The notes under the pieces: generated by a model | Told to the model about the DNA's origin: nothing | Databases searched by the model: none | The model's input: the letters and a program-made list of their open reading frames with translations, nothing else | Shown: positions 1 through 7,664 of the stretch, piece by piece | Layout of the letters: each line of letters begins with the position of its first letter | Numbering within the stretch: the stretch's first letter is position 1 | Assembly: GCF_001667585.1 (NCBI RefSeq) | Contig: NZ_LZJZ01000078.1 | Span: 1-38,832, forward strand | Source: Mycobacterium sp. E2733 | GTDB taxonomy: Bacteria; Actinomycetota; Actinomycetes; Mycobacteriales; Mycobacteriaceae | DNA length: 38,832 bases | Reading direction: 5' to 3' | Translations under genes and position numbers: made by a program

Positions 1-90
1 ATGCGGCTCGGCGGTGCCACCGGGCCGGCCTCCGCGCGTGAACCGTTCGAGACCCCGGGCGCCACGGACGACGAACCCCCACCCTTCTAG
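1..90 (+). CDS. Possible 3' end of a gene entering from the left
   Basis: Frame 1 is open from the first base to a TAG at 88-90 and would give a short Pro/Asp/Glu-rich C-terminus ending DDEPPPF. In M. tuberculosis the gene before Rv1683 is Rv1682, a coiled-coil protein on the same strand, so this may be its last codons. Only 29 codons are visible and none carries a recognisable motif. The assignment rests on position alone and could equally be chance open frame in GC-rich DNA. Confidence 0.3.
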   Translation: MRLGGATGPASAREPFETPGATDDEPPPF

Positions 91-100
91 GGGCTATACG

Positions 101-805
101 TCAGACGGATTTGGTGACGCCGACGTAGGACAGCACCACGTCGGATTCGTCGGTCACTTGGGTCAGCGTCGCGTAGGACCTGATGAACGACTGACCCACG
201 CATCCATCGATTTTGACGTGGAATCCGGTGACGATGACCCGCGGATTCGGGCCCTTGAACTCTTTCTTAGCCACCGGTACTTCGACTACGACACCGGGCT
301 TGAGGCCTACGGTGATCAAGCCGTTCATCGGGGTGGTGACCAACGGCACCGGTGTCAGCGTACCGGTAAACACGCCGGCCAAGCCCAAGCCCGGGGTTAC
401 GCCGGCGTTGCCCCCGAGGGTGACGCCGTTCGACGTGCTCATGTCGATTCCACAGCCGATCTCGTAACCCACCTCGAGGACGCCGCGGGGCTGCTCGAGG
501 CCGTCCAGCGATGCGGCGAACGTTCCGCTGGCGAGGTATTCGCGAGATGAGACCGCTGTGGTCAACGGCGCTATGGGGACTTGCGACTCGTCCCTCGCCC
601 CGAGCGTCAGGGTCCAGCCTTCGGGCGTTGTGTAGGTCACCGGTTCGGATGAGGGCACCCGCCCGTCCTCCGGCGTCACCGCGGCGGCGTTTTCAGCGTC
701 GGGGTCGGCGGCCGTTGGAGGCGCCATCACCGCTGACATGACGACGCACGACACGACGATCGCAGCGCGACGGACGACCACGGCTATCGGCCACACGTCC
801 GACAC
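101..805 (-). CDS. MspA-family porin, secreted
   Basis: A 234-residue exported protein of the MspA family, whose best-known member forms an octameric channel in the mycobacterial outer membrane for small hydrophilic solutes. Residues 1-34 look like a Sec signal: an RR pair, a hydrophobic stretch AAIVVSCVVMSAVM, then PPTAADP. The mature part keeps family features: an N-terminal region ending TTPEGWTLTLGARDE, a central GVLEVGYEIG strand like the LELGYQIG of MspA, and a beta-rich C-terminus ending LSYVGVTKSV. Two cysteines (in GCGID and GCVGQ) could form a disulfide. The GTG start at 805 overlaps a perfect palindrome; a GTG three codons later is an alternative. The gene is divergent from the lipase/synthetase gene and is not found at this place in M. 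tuberculosis as I recall it. Family assignment is from sequence; the transported solute is unknown. Confidence 0.85.
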   Translation of the reverse strand: MSDVWPIAVVVRRAAIVVSCVVMSAVMAPPTAADPDAENAAAVTPEDGRVPSSEPVTYTTPEGWTLTLGARDESQVPIAPLTTAVSSREYLASGTFAASLDGLEQPRGVLEVGYEIGCGIDMSTSNGVTLGGNAGVTPGLGLAGVFTGTLTPVPLVTTPMNGLITVGLKPGVVVEVPVAKKEFKGPNPRVIVTGFHVKIDGCVGQSFIRSYATLTQVTDESDVVLSYVGVTKSV

Positions 806-816
806 CGTATATACGG
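805..816 (-). promoter_or_regulatory. Perfect 12-bp palindrome with TATATA -10 at the porin start
   Basis: CCGTATATACGG is a perfect palindrome touching the porin GTG start. Read on the minus strand its centre gives TATATA (813 to 808), a good -10. Transcription would then begin near 801, just beyond the first GTG, which favours a leaderless start at the GTG near 796 or a regulator site over the core promoter. No convincing -35 is seen (TTCCGA is 16 bp upstream). Confidence 0.4.
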
Positions 817-1150
817 CCTGGTTCCGGTCTCGGAATTTGGTGGTCGGGCCGCCGAAGTCGTTGTGCGTTCGTAATCGTCATGGGACATGGCCGCGGAAGG
901 TCGGGCTGGAATGCCGCACGAACTTCGTTTGCCGGGCCGGTCGGATCGTTGCTCTGGTCGCGTTAGCGGGGTGAGTCGGGATCACGCGGAAGCGGCAGAC
1001 GCTGCGGCGCTGGACGGTGCCCGACCGGCCTCGAAGCTCGAGCCGCACGACCGCGACGGCTGACCGCCCGCGGGTAAATCGCCTGGCCAGGACCACCGAG
1101 CCCGCGGGTGTGCCATGATGTCGGAGCTGTCAAGACATTAGGGAGCGGCC
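817..1150. other. Divergent intergenic region, no gene seen
   Basis: About 330 bases separate the porin start from the next gene on the plus strand. The open frames in it are short and lack start signals or recognisable products. Close to the right gene there is an AGGGAG ribosome-binding site (about 1140-1145) and a weak CATGAT -10-like hexamer at 1114-1119 without a matching -35. It presumably holds the divergent promoters. Confidence 0.4.
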
Positions 1151-4138
1151 GTGGATCTCAACTTGTCGATCGTCACGCGACCGGTCGAGCGCCTGATTGC
1201 TACGGCGCAGAACGGGCTCGAGGTCTTGCGACTGGGGGGTTTGGAAACCGGCACGGTGCCGTCGCCGTCCCAGATCGTCGAGAGCGTGCCGATGTACAAG
1301 CTCCGACGTTATTTCCCGCCGGACAGCCGGCCCGACAAGCCGCGGGTGGGCCCGCCGGTGCTGATGGTGCACCCGATGATGATGTCGGCGGACATGTGGG
1401 ACGTCACGCGCGAGGACGGCGCGGTCGGCATCCTGCACGCCAACGGGCTGGATCCCTGGGTCATCGACTTCGGCGAACCCGACAAGGTCGAAGGCGGCAT
1501 GCGCCGCACCCTGGCCGACCACATCGTCGCGCTCAGCCAGGCGATCGACACGGTCAGGGACGTCACCGGAAACGACATCCATCTGGTCGGGTATTCGCAG
1601 GGTGGCATGTGGTGCTACCAGGTGGCCGCGTACCGGCGTTCGAAAAGCCTGGCCAGCATCGTCACCTTCGGTTCGCCGGTGGACACCCTTGCCGCCCTGC
1701 CGATGGGAATCCCGGCCAACTTCGCCGCGCCCGCCGCCAACTTCATGGCCGACCACGTCTTCAGCCGGTTGGACATCCCGAGCTGGATGGCGCGCACCGG
1801 CTTTCAGATGCTCGACCCGCTCAAGACCGCCAAGGCCCGGGTGGACTTCGTGCGCCAGCTGCACGACCGCGAGGCCCTACTCCCGCGCGAACAGCAGCGC
1901 CGGTTCCTCGAGCGCGAAGGCTGGATCGCGTGGTCCGGTCCGGCGATCTCCGAATTGCTCAAACAGTTCATCGCCCACAACCGGATGATGACCGGCGGAT
2001 TCGCCGTCAACGGGCAGATGGTCACGCTCACCGACATCACCTGCCCGGTGCTGGCCTTCGTCGGGGAGGTCGACGACATCGGCCAGCCGGCGTCGGTGCG
2101 CGGCATCCGGAGGGCGGCTCCGGACGCCGAAGTGTACGAAAAGCGCATCCGCACAGGTCATTTCGGTTTGGTCGTAGGCTCCAAGGCGGCGCAGCAGAGC
2201 TGGCCGACCGTCGCCGAATGGGTGCGATGGCTCTCCACCGGGGGCGACAAGCCGGACGGCATCGACCCGATGGCCGACCAGCCCGAGGAGCACACCGACA
2301 GCGGCGTGGCGCTGAGCTCCCGGCTCGTGCACGGCATCGGCGAGGTTTCCGAGGCTGCGCTGGGTATGGCGCGCGGCGCGGCCAACACGGTCGTCGCGGC
2401 CAACAAGTCGATGCGCACCCTGGCCGTTGAAACGGCCCGCACGCTGCCGCGGCTGGTACGGCTGGGACAGATCAACGACCACACCCGAATCTCGCTGGGC
2501 CGCATCATCGACGAGCAGGCGCACGACGCCCCGCTGGGCGAGTTCCTGCTGTTCGACGGCCGCGTGCACACCTACGAGGCCGTCAACCGGCGCATCAACA
2601 ACGTCGTCCGCGGCCTGATCGACGTCGGGGTGCGGCAGGGCGACCGGGTCGGCGTGCTGATGGAGACGCGGCCCAGCGCGCTGGTCGCCATCGCCGCGCT
2701 GTCCCGGCTGGGCGCCGTCGCCGTCGTGATGCGACCGGACGCCGACCTGTCGGCCTCGGTCCGGCTCGGGGGAGTGACCGAGCTGCTGACCGACCCCACC
2801 AACGTGGAGGCGGTGCTGGCGTCGGACCGCCAAGGGCTGCGGCAGGTGCTGGTGCTGGGCGGCGGCGAAACGCGCGACCTGCACCTGCCCGACGACAGCG
2901 ACGTCATCGACATGGAGCGGATCGACCCGGACGCCGTCGAGCTCCCCGGCTGGTACCGGCCCAACCCGGGTCTGGCGCGGGACTTGGCGTTCATCGCGTT
3001 CAGCGCGGCCGGCGGCGAACTGGTCGCCAAGCAGATCACCAATTACCGGTGGGCGGTGTCGGCGTTCGGGACCGCCTCGACGGCCGCCCTGGACCGCCGG
3101 GACACCGTGTACTGCCTGACCCCGCTGCATCACGAGTCGGCGCTGCTGGTCAGCCTGGGCGGCGCGGTGGTCGGCGGAACGCGCATCGCGCTGTCCCGCG
3201 GCCTGGATCGCGACCGGTTCGTTCAAGAGGTGCGGCAGTACGGCGTCACGGTGGTGTCCTACACCTGGGCGATGCTGCGCGAGATCGTCGACGATCCCGC
3301 GTTCGTGCTGCACGGCAACCACCCGGTGCGGCTGTTCATCGGGTCCGGTATGCCGACGGGACTGTGGGAACGGGTCGTCGACGCGTTCGCGCCCGCCCAC
3401 GTCGTGGAGTTCTTCGCCACCACCGACGGACAAGCCGTGCTGGCCAACGTGTCCGGCGCCAAGATCGGCAGCAAGGGCCGCCCCCTGCCGGGCGCCGGAC
3501 GCATCGAGCTGGCCGCCTACGACGTCGAGCACGACCTGATCCTCGAGAACGACCGCGGCTTCGTCCAAATCGCCGAGCCGAAACAGGTCGGGGTGCTGCT
3601 CGCCGCGTCCAACGGCCCGATCGACCCGACGGCGTCGGTGAAACGGGGAGTCTTCGCCGCCGGCGACACCTGGATCTCCACCGAGCACTTGTTCTACCGC
3701 GACGACGACGGCGACTACTGGCTGGCGGGCAGGCGGGGCTCGGTGGTCCACACCGCGCGCGGTCCCGTCTTCGAAGAGCCGGTCAACAACGTGCTCGGCT
3801 GCGTCAACGGTGTCGATCTCGCGGTGACCTACAACGTTCCCGTCGGCGATCGCGAGGTCGCCGTCTCGGCGGTTACGCTGCTTGCGGGGGCCAGCATCAC
3901 CGCGGCCGACCTGACCGACGCCGTGGCCAAGATCCCGATCGGCGTGGGTCCCGACATCGTTCAGGTATGCCCGGAGATGACATTGAGCGCGACCTACCGC
4001 CCGACCGTCAGCGCCCTGCGCGCGGCGGGAATCCCCAAGCCGGGCCGCCAGGTCTGGTACTTCGACGCCGAGGGCAACTTCTTCCGAAAGCTGACCCCCG
4101 GCGTGCGGGCCGAGCTGAGTGGGCGCACCGATGGTTGA
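1151..4138 (+). CDS. Bifunctional lipase / acyl-CoA-synthetase-like protein (Rv1683 type)
   Basis: This 995-residue protein matches the fused architecture of M. tuberculosis Rv1683 (about 999 residues), which is linked to triacylglycerol and fatty-acid handling. Residues about 50-375 form an alpha/beta hydrolase of the PHA-synthase/lipase type; the nucleophile elbow is GYSQGG at 147-152 with Ser149 as the likely nucleophile. PHA synthases carry Cys here, so a lipase or thioesterase role is more likely. Residues about 460-985 resemble AMP-binding enzymes, but the P-loop is degenerate: FSAAGGELVAKQ near 616-627 replaces the usual Ser/Thr/Gly-rich TSGTTGxPKG. A late YWLAGRRGSVVH segment resembles the A8 region and FFRKLTP resembles the end with the catalytic Lys. 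The GTG start has AGGGAG upstream. The final codons overlap the next gene by 8 nt, so the two are translationally coupled. The chemistry of the C-terminal half is uncertain because of the altered core motif. Confidence 0.92.
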   Translation: MDLNLSIVTRPVERLIATAQNGLEVLRLGGLETGTVPSPSQIVESVPMYKLRRYFPPDSRPDKPRVGPPVLMVHPMMMSADMWDVTREDGAVGILHANGLDPWVIDFGEPDKVEGGMRRTLADHIVALSQAIDTVRDVTGNDIHLVGYSQGGMWCYQVAAYRRSKSLASIVTFGSPVDTLAALPMGIPANFAAPAANFMADHVFSRLDIPSWMARTGFQMLDPLKTAKARVDFVRQLHDREALLPREQQRRFLEREGWIAWSGPAISELLKQFIAHNRMMTGGFAVNGQMVTLTDITCPVLAFVGEVDDIGQPASVRGIRRAAPDAEVYEKRIRTGHFGLVVGSKAAQQSWPTVAEWVRWLSTGGDKPDGIDPMADQPEEHTDSGVALSSRLVHGIGEVSEAALGMARGAANTVVAANKSMRTLAVETARTLPRLVRLGQINDHTRISLGRIIDEQAHDAPLGEFLLFDGRVHTYEAVNRRINNVVRGLIDVGVRQGDRVGVLMETRPSALVAIAALSRLGAVAVVMRPDADLSASVRLGGVTELLTDPTNVEAVLASDRQGLRQVLVLGGGETRDLHLPDDSDVIDMERIDPDAVELPGWYRPNPGLARDLAFIAFSAAGGELVAKQITNYRWAVSAFGTASTAALDRRDTVYCLTPLHHESALLVSLGGAVVGGTRIALSRGLDRDRFVQEVRQYGVTVVSYTWAMLREIVDDPAFVLHGNHPVRLFIGSGMPTGLWERVVDAFAPAHVVEFFATTDGQAVLANVSGAKIGSKGRPLPGAGRIELAAYDVEHDLILENDRGFVQIAEPKQVGVLLAASNGPIDPTASVKRGVFAAGDTWISTEHLFYRDDDGDYWLAGRRGSVVHTARGPVFEEPVNNVLGCVNGVDLAVTYNVPVGDREVAVSAVTLLAGASITAADLTDAVAKIPIGVGPDIVQVCPEMTLSATYRPTVSALRAAGIPKPGRQVWYFDAEGNFFRKLTPGVRAELSGRTDG

Positions 4139-4355
4139 CGATTCACTGCTGGAAATCCTGGTCTGCCCTGCCGACCGGGGACCGTTGCTGCTCGTGGACT
4201 CGGACGATGGGGAGCTGCTGTACAACCCGCGGCTGCGGCGTGCCTACCGCATCGAGGACGGCATCCCGGTGCTGCTCATCGACGAGGCCCGCGACGTCGA
4301 CGACGACGAACACGCCCGGCTCATGGCACAAGGCCGTCCGGCAGATCCCCGGTGA
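4131..4355 (+). CDS. Trm112-like small protein (UPF0434/YcaR family, Rv1684 type)
   Basis: A 74-residue protein of the Trm112p/YcaR family. The diagnostic pattern is LLEILVCP followed by LLYNPRLRRAYRIEDGIPVLLIDEAR. In eukaryotes and archaea Trm112 activates several methyltransferases; the bacterial short forms are mostly uncharacterised. Only one Cys (residue 12) is present, so a zinc site within the chain is unlikely. The ATG at 4131 overlaps the upstream stop and gives the same length as the M. tuberculosis protein. A GTG at 4119 would add four residues. Its 3' end overlaps the convergent TetR gene by 35 bp. Confidence 0.85.
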   Translation: MVDDSLLEILVCPADRGPLLLVDSDDGELLYNPRLRRAYRIEDGIPVLLIDEARDVDDDEHARLMAQGRPADPR

Positions 4356-4944
4356 GGTAGCGCTGCAGGTTCGGCGCGATGGTTTGCGCGACCTGCTCGG
4401 CCGGCAGCAACGCGAACGGTTCCAAGCGCAGGATGTAGCGCGCCATCACCACGCCGACCAGTTGCGACGCGACGAACTGGACGCGGATCAGTCCGCTGCC
4501 GGGTGGATTGTCAACGCGCGGTCCCACTTCCACCCCTATCACGTCCTCGATGAACGTGCGGAACAGGTTGACCTCCGAGCCGGCCAGGATGGACCGCAGC
4601 GTGGCGATGAAGCCGGTGCCCAGGTCGGAATCCCACAGCGGCAACAACATCGACGGCAGCCGGTAGCCGACTTCCTCGATCGGCACGTCGCGCAGCGGGC
4701 CGATGATGTCCATCGGGTCGATGGGGATGTGGACGGCGGCAGCGAACAGCTTCTCCTTGGTGCCGAAGTAGTGATGCACCAGCGCCGAATCCACACCCGC
4801 CGCGGCCGCCACCGCGCGGATCGATGTATTGCCAATGCCGTTGGTGGCAAACAATTCTCGGGCGCTGGTCAGGATCCGGTTACGGGCGTCGGATCCGCCG
4901 GCCGGCCGCCCGGGCCGCCTGCGCCCGGTGTTGGGTGCCGCCAC
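4321..4944 (-). CDS. TetR-family regulator of the ABC exporter operon (Rv1685c type)
   Basis: A 207-residue TetR-family repressor. An N-terminal helix-turn-helix covers about residues 18-65: RNRILTSARELFATNG, then IRAVAAAAGVDSALVHHYFG, with the family's HHYFGTKEKLF recognition end. The C-terminal part is the ligand-binding and dimerisation domain. It is the last gene of the operon ATPase-permease-regulator; its GTG start overlaps the permease stop by one base. The two abutting dyads at 6437-6468 over the operon start are the obvious candidate operator, so autoregulation with the exporter is inferred. The ligand is unknown. The gene ends inside the convergent Trm112-like gene. Confidence 0.9.
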   Translation of the reverse strand: MAAPNTGRRRPGRPAGGSDARNRILTSARELFATNGIGNTSIRAVAAAAGVDSALVHHYFGTKEKLFAAAVHIPIDPMDIIGPLRDVPIEEVGYRLPSMLLPLWDSDLGTGFIATLRSILAGSEVNLFRTFIEDVIGVEVGPRVDNPPGSGLIRVQFVASQLVGVVMARYILRLEPFALLPAEQVAQTIAPNLQRYLTGDLPDGLVP

Positions 4945-5762
4945 TACGGGGTCCGCCGCCGCAGTGTCGCCGCGGCCAGGCCCAGCGCGATGAGCGCCGA
5001 GCCGAGCACGACGACGATGTCACGCACCGCGATGTAGGTCAGCTGCGGGTGCGCGCTCACCTGCTGCAGCGCCTCCAGCGCGTAACTGGCCGGCATCACG
5101 TTGCTGACCCACTGCAGCCAGTGCGGCATCAGCGCGCGCGGCACGATGATGCCGGCCAGCAACAGCTGCGGCACCATCACCAGCGGGATGAACTGGACGG
5201 CCTGAAACTCCGTGCGCGCGAACGCGCTACAGAGCAGGCCCAGCCCCACGCCGAGGACGGCGTTGACGATCGCGATCACGAACACCCACGCCGGGCTGCC
5301 GGCGGTGTCGAAGCCGAGCAACCAGAACGACACGATGCACGCCAAGGTGGCCTGGGCCGCAGCGGCCACCGAGAAGGCGGTGCCGTAGGCGATCAAAAGA
5401 TCGAACCGGCGCAGGGGGGTGGTCAGAATGCGCTCCAGCGTCCCGGAGGCGCGCTCCCGCTGCATCGTGATCGCGGTGATGATGAACATCACGAACAGCG
5501 GGAAAAGGCCCAGCAGGATCAGGCAGGCGTTGTTGAACGGTGCCGGGGCGCCCGGGCGATGCGGCGCGTTCTGGAACATGAAGTACATCAACGTGATAAC
5601 CAAGACCGGCACGAACAAGATCATCGCGACGCTGCGGTGGTCGGCCGCCAGCTGGCGCAGGATCCGCGTCGTGGTGGAGGTGTAACCCTTGAGCCCTAAC
5701 CGGCCTGGCGCATGGTGTTGCGCTTGATGATGGACAGAAACGCGTCCTCCAGTGATGTGCAT
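4944..5762 (-). CDS. ABC-2 type exporter permease (Rv1686c type)
   Basis: The membrane subunit of the exporter whose ATPase precedes it. From about residue 48 it shows six hydrophobic segments, starting MILFVPVLVITLMYFMF. It carries the ABC-2 hallmark MQRERASGTLERILTTPLRR between segments two and three, and LLLAGIIVPRALMP before the last helices. The start is ambiguous. The M. tuberculosis protein is 226 residues, which fits the ATG at 5624, but that start would drop the conserved cytoplasmic lead-in TTTRILRQLAADHR typical of the family. No ATG, GTG or TTG lies between it and the ATG at 5762 (272 residues), which overlaps the ATPase 3' end by 67 bp. I give the longer form. The substrate is unknown. 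Confidence 0.85.
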   Translation of the reverse strand: MHITGGRVSVHHQAQHHAPGRLGLKGYTSTTTRILRQLAADHRSVAMILFVPVLVITLMYFMFQNAPHRPGAPAPFNNACLILLGLFPLFVMFIITAITMQRERASGTLERILTTPLRRFDLLIAYGTAFSVAAAAQATLACIVSFWLLGFDTAGSPAWVFVIAIVNAVLGVGLGLLCSAFARTEFQAVQFIPLVMVPQLLLAGIIVPRALMPHWLQWVSNVMPASYALEALQQVSAHPQLTYIAVRDIVVVLGSALIALGLAAATLRRRTP

Positions 5763-6460
5763 CCGGTGTCCTCTCGTAGTCGGGCCGGGGTGGTGTGGGC
5801 GAGCAGGTGACCATCGCGCATCAACAGCAGGTCGCCGCAGTGGTCGGCTTCGTCCATGACGTGGCTGGACACCAGCAGCGTGGTTCCGGCGCGGGCGAGC
5901 TCGGTGAACTGCTCCCACAGATCCGCGCGCAGCACGGGGTCCAGGCCCACCGTGGGCTCGTCGAGCACCAGCAGGTCCGGCTGGCAGACGAGCGCGCACG
6001 CCAGCGACGCCCGGGTGCGCTGACCGCCGGAAAGGTTGGCGCAGAAGGCGGTTCGGTGATCGGCCAGCCCGACTCGCTCGATCGCGGCGTCGGCGGCCTC
6101 GTGGCCGAAACCGTACAGCGAGGCGAAGTAGCGAACGTTGTCGACGACCCGCACATCGTTGTAGATGGTCGGATCCTGCGGCAGGTATCCGACCCGGCGG
6201 TGCAGCGCCGCCGACCCGGCCGGATGGCCGAGCACGGTGACGGTTCCCGAATTCACGATCTGCGTGCCGACGATGCACCGCATCAGCGTGGTCTTGCCGC
6301 AGCCGGACGGGCCGAGCAGGCCGGTGATGCTGCCCCGCCCGATTTGCACCGAGAAGTCGTGCAGGGCGGGGCGTTTACCGCGGATGACGCGCAGATGCTC
6401 GATGCTGACGGCGGGGGCTCGGCCTGTCGCCGATAATTCATCACGCGATGAAGTCATCAT
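5696..6460 (-). CDS. ABC exporter ATP-binding subunit (Rv1687c type)
   Basis: A 254-residue ABC ATPase of the drug/antibiotic-exporter (ABC-2 partner) type. Visible motifs are Walker A GPSGCGKTT, a Q-loop in GYLPQDPTIYND, signature LSGGQRTR, Walker B LLVLDEPTVGLDP and the switch His in SSHVMDEADHCGD. It should energise the adjacent permease to export a hydrophobic compound or lipid. I chose the paired ATG codons at 6460/6457 because a TTGACA-17-GATTAT promoter places transcription start at about 6461, making the mRNA leaderless. Upstream in-frame codons lie before that promoter and are unlikely to be translated. The operator-like dyads cover this start. The gene heads the operon with the permease and TetR regulator. 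Confidence 0.93.
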   Translation of the reverse strand: MMTSSRDELSATGRAPAVSIEHLRVIRGKRPALHDFSVQIGRGSITGLLGPSGCGKTTLMRCIVGTQIVNSGTVTVLGHPAGSAALHRRVGYLPQDPTIYNDVRVVDNVRYFASLYGFGHEAADAAIERVGLADHRTAFCANLSGGQRTRASLACALVCQPDLLVLDEPTVGLDPVLRADLWEQFTELARAGTTLLVSSHVMDEADHCGDLLLMRDGHLLAHTTPARLREDTGCTSLEDAFLSIIKRNTMRQAG

Positions 6461-6468
6461 GTGATGAA
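6437..6468 (-). promoter_or_regulatory. Two abutting 16-bp dyads, candidate TetR operator
   Basis: TTCATCACGCGATGAA (6437-6452) is followed immediately by GTCATCATGTGATGAA (6453-6468). Both fit TTCATC-N4-GATGAA, the second with one mismatch in its first base. Spacing of centres is 16 bp. The pair covers the transcription and translation start of the ATPase gene and touches the -10, an ideal place for repression by the TetR protein encoded at the operon's end. Confidence 0.7.
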
Positions 6469-6496
6469 TAATCGTCCCCGGATCGGGGGTTGTCAA
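6468..6496 (-). promoter_or_regulatory. Promoter of the ABC exporter operon, leaderless
   Basis: On the minus strand TTGACA (6496-6491) is separated by 17 bp from GATTAT (6473-6468). This is a sigma-A type promoter with a consensus -35. The expected start point is about 6461, and the first ATG begins at 6460, so the transcript would be leaderless or nearly so. Confidence 0.7.
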
Positions 6497-6515
6497 GGGT
6501 GCTTGACGGCGGGGT

Positions 6516-7664
6516 TCAGACGCGGTGCGGTGCCCCTCGGCTGCCAAGCCGATTGAAGCGATCGAACCCTCTGACCCATTCGAGGAAGTCCTTCGCCTGC
6601 CTCAGTGCATCGTCGTTCTTCAACGCGCTCGACTTGGGCCCCCACTCCGGGTACTTCAGGCCAGTCGCTTTCAAATTTTCCAGTTCTTCGGTTGCTTGTT
6701 TGAAAATGTCATATGCCGCATCGGTGCAGAGAAATGACGTCACCGATGGCTTATCGCTCTTGGTGTTTGAACCCGGATCCTCGTAGAACGTGGCGCCTTG
6801 GGTCATTTCCTTCCGGAAGTTTTCGTTTGCGTTGTTCAATGAGGTGAAGTATTCGAAGTCGAAGTCATCGCCACCGATTGGACGTGGTGCGCCGAAACCG
6901 TGCGCCTTCTTCTGATCTTTGGTGGCCTGCCACATCATGTTGCCGATTAGGAACTGGCCTTGGTCCCATTGCAGGTAGACGATGTCTTTGACGCTGGCCA
7001 GGCACATAATCCCGGAGCATTGAGCGCACGACTCCAGCGACGTATAGATGGTGACGTCCTTGAGGAGCGTCGAGTAAGGCGGCAACGGCGTTGCCCCGGT
7101 GTCGAGGTCTGTCCCGGTGCGTGGCGGTGCCGGCCGGTCGGATGCTGCGGTGGCGAACAGGCTGTGCCGCTGCTCTAAGCGCTGGTCAAAGCCGACGATA
7201 GCGCGTAGGCCACCGGGCAGGGAATCGTTCGGCTTGAGGGCCTCCCAGGGGTCATATATCTGGGTCAGCGCGAAAAGCCGGCGTACCAGGCGGGACTCGG
7301 CATGCTCCACGGTGCTGTCGAAAACATCGTTGTGATTGAAGTCGAAGTCCATGATGCGCCCTTCGCCGTCCACCGCCAGCGCGGCGATGTTGTGACCAAG
7401 GTACGAGCCGCCCTTGTAGACGTTGCGGCCCTCCTCGATTGTGGCGAGTTCCTGATTCTTGCGCCATTTCCCATAGTCGCCGACTTCGCCATACTTGTTG
7501 CCGTTCCACTTGTCGTGGATCAAGGCGCACAGCAATAGCGAATAGATCCGGTGTCGCTCCTTGGCCGCGGCGTCGATGTTCGGCGGCTCTAATGTCGTGA
7601 ATTGTTTGAGGCTGGATTCCCAGAACGGTTTCAATGAATCGGGAGTTGGACGGTCATCGGTCAT
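6516..7664 (-). CDS. Zinc-dependent deaminase-fold protein, function unknown
   Basis: A 382-residue protein with the core of the cytidine/tRNA-adenosine deaminase superfamily. A beta hairpin (ALAVDGEGRIMDFDFNHND, about 95-113) leads to His121-Ala-Glu123, the zinc ligand and proton-shuttling Glu. A second motif, YTSLESCAQCSG, supplies Cys213 and Cys216. The usual TLEPCxxC Pro is Ser here. About 90 residues separate the two motifs, more than in housekeeping deaminases, and there is an N-terminal extension of about 90 residues plus a charged C-terminal 140 residues. No signal peptide is visible. The DNA is clearly AT-richer than its neighbours, with AAA, AAT and TTT codons that the flanks avoid, suggesting horizontal transfer. 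It lies between the ABC operon and amt and has no counterpart in the M. tuberculosis segment as I recall it. The substrate could be a free nucleotide, a nucleic acid or a modified base; a defence role is possible but not shown. Confidence 0.75.
   Translation of the reverse strand: MTDDRPTPDSLKPFWESSLKQFTTLEPPNIDAAAKERHRIYSLLLCALIHDKWNGNKYGEVGDYGKWRKNQELATIEEGRNVYKGGSYLGHNIAALAVDGEGRIMDFDFNHNDVFDSTVEHAESRLVRRLFALTQIYDPWEALKPNDSLPGGLRAIVGFDQRLEQRHSLFATAASDRPAPPRTGTDLDTGATPLPPYSTLLKDVTIYTSLESCAQCSGIMCLASVKDIVYLQWDQGQFLIGNMMWQATKDQKKAHGFGAPRPIGGDDFDFEYFTSLNNANENFRKEMTQGATFYEDPGSNTKSDKPSVTSFLCTDAAYDIFKQATEELENLKATGLKYPEWGPKSSALKNDDALRQAKDFLEWVRGFDRFNRLGSRGAPHRV

Noticed and set aside
14..550. 178-codon plus-strand frame opposite the porin
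   Set aside because: The minus-strand frame has a signal peptide and MspA signatures; the plus-strand frame has neither.
1877..4225. 782-codon minus-strand open frame opposite the lipase/synthetase gene
   Set aside because: Its composition is dominated by Arg, Gly, Asp and His, as expected from reading the third-codon-position bias of the opposite gene; there is no start signal or motif.
3049..5037. 662-codon plus-strand open frame
   Set aside because: It crosses the end of the lipase gene, the Trm112-like gene and the antisense of TetR; Arg/Gly/Pro-rich and without family features.
4944..6278. 444-codon version of the ABC permease
   Set aside because: The first part is merely the ATPase gene read in another frame; the membrane protein begins only at the end of the ATPase gene.
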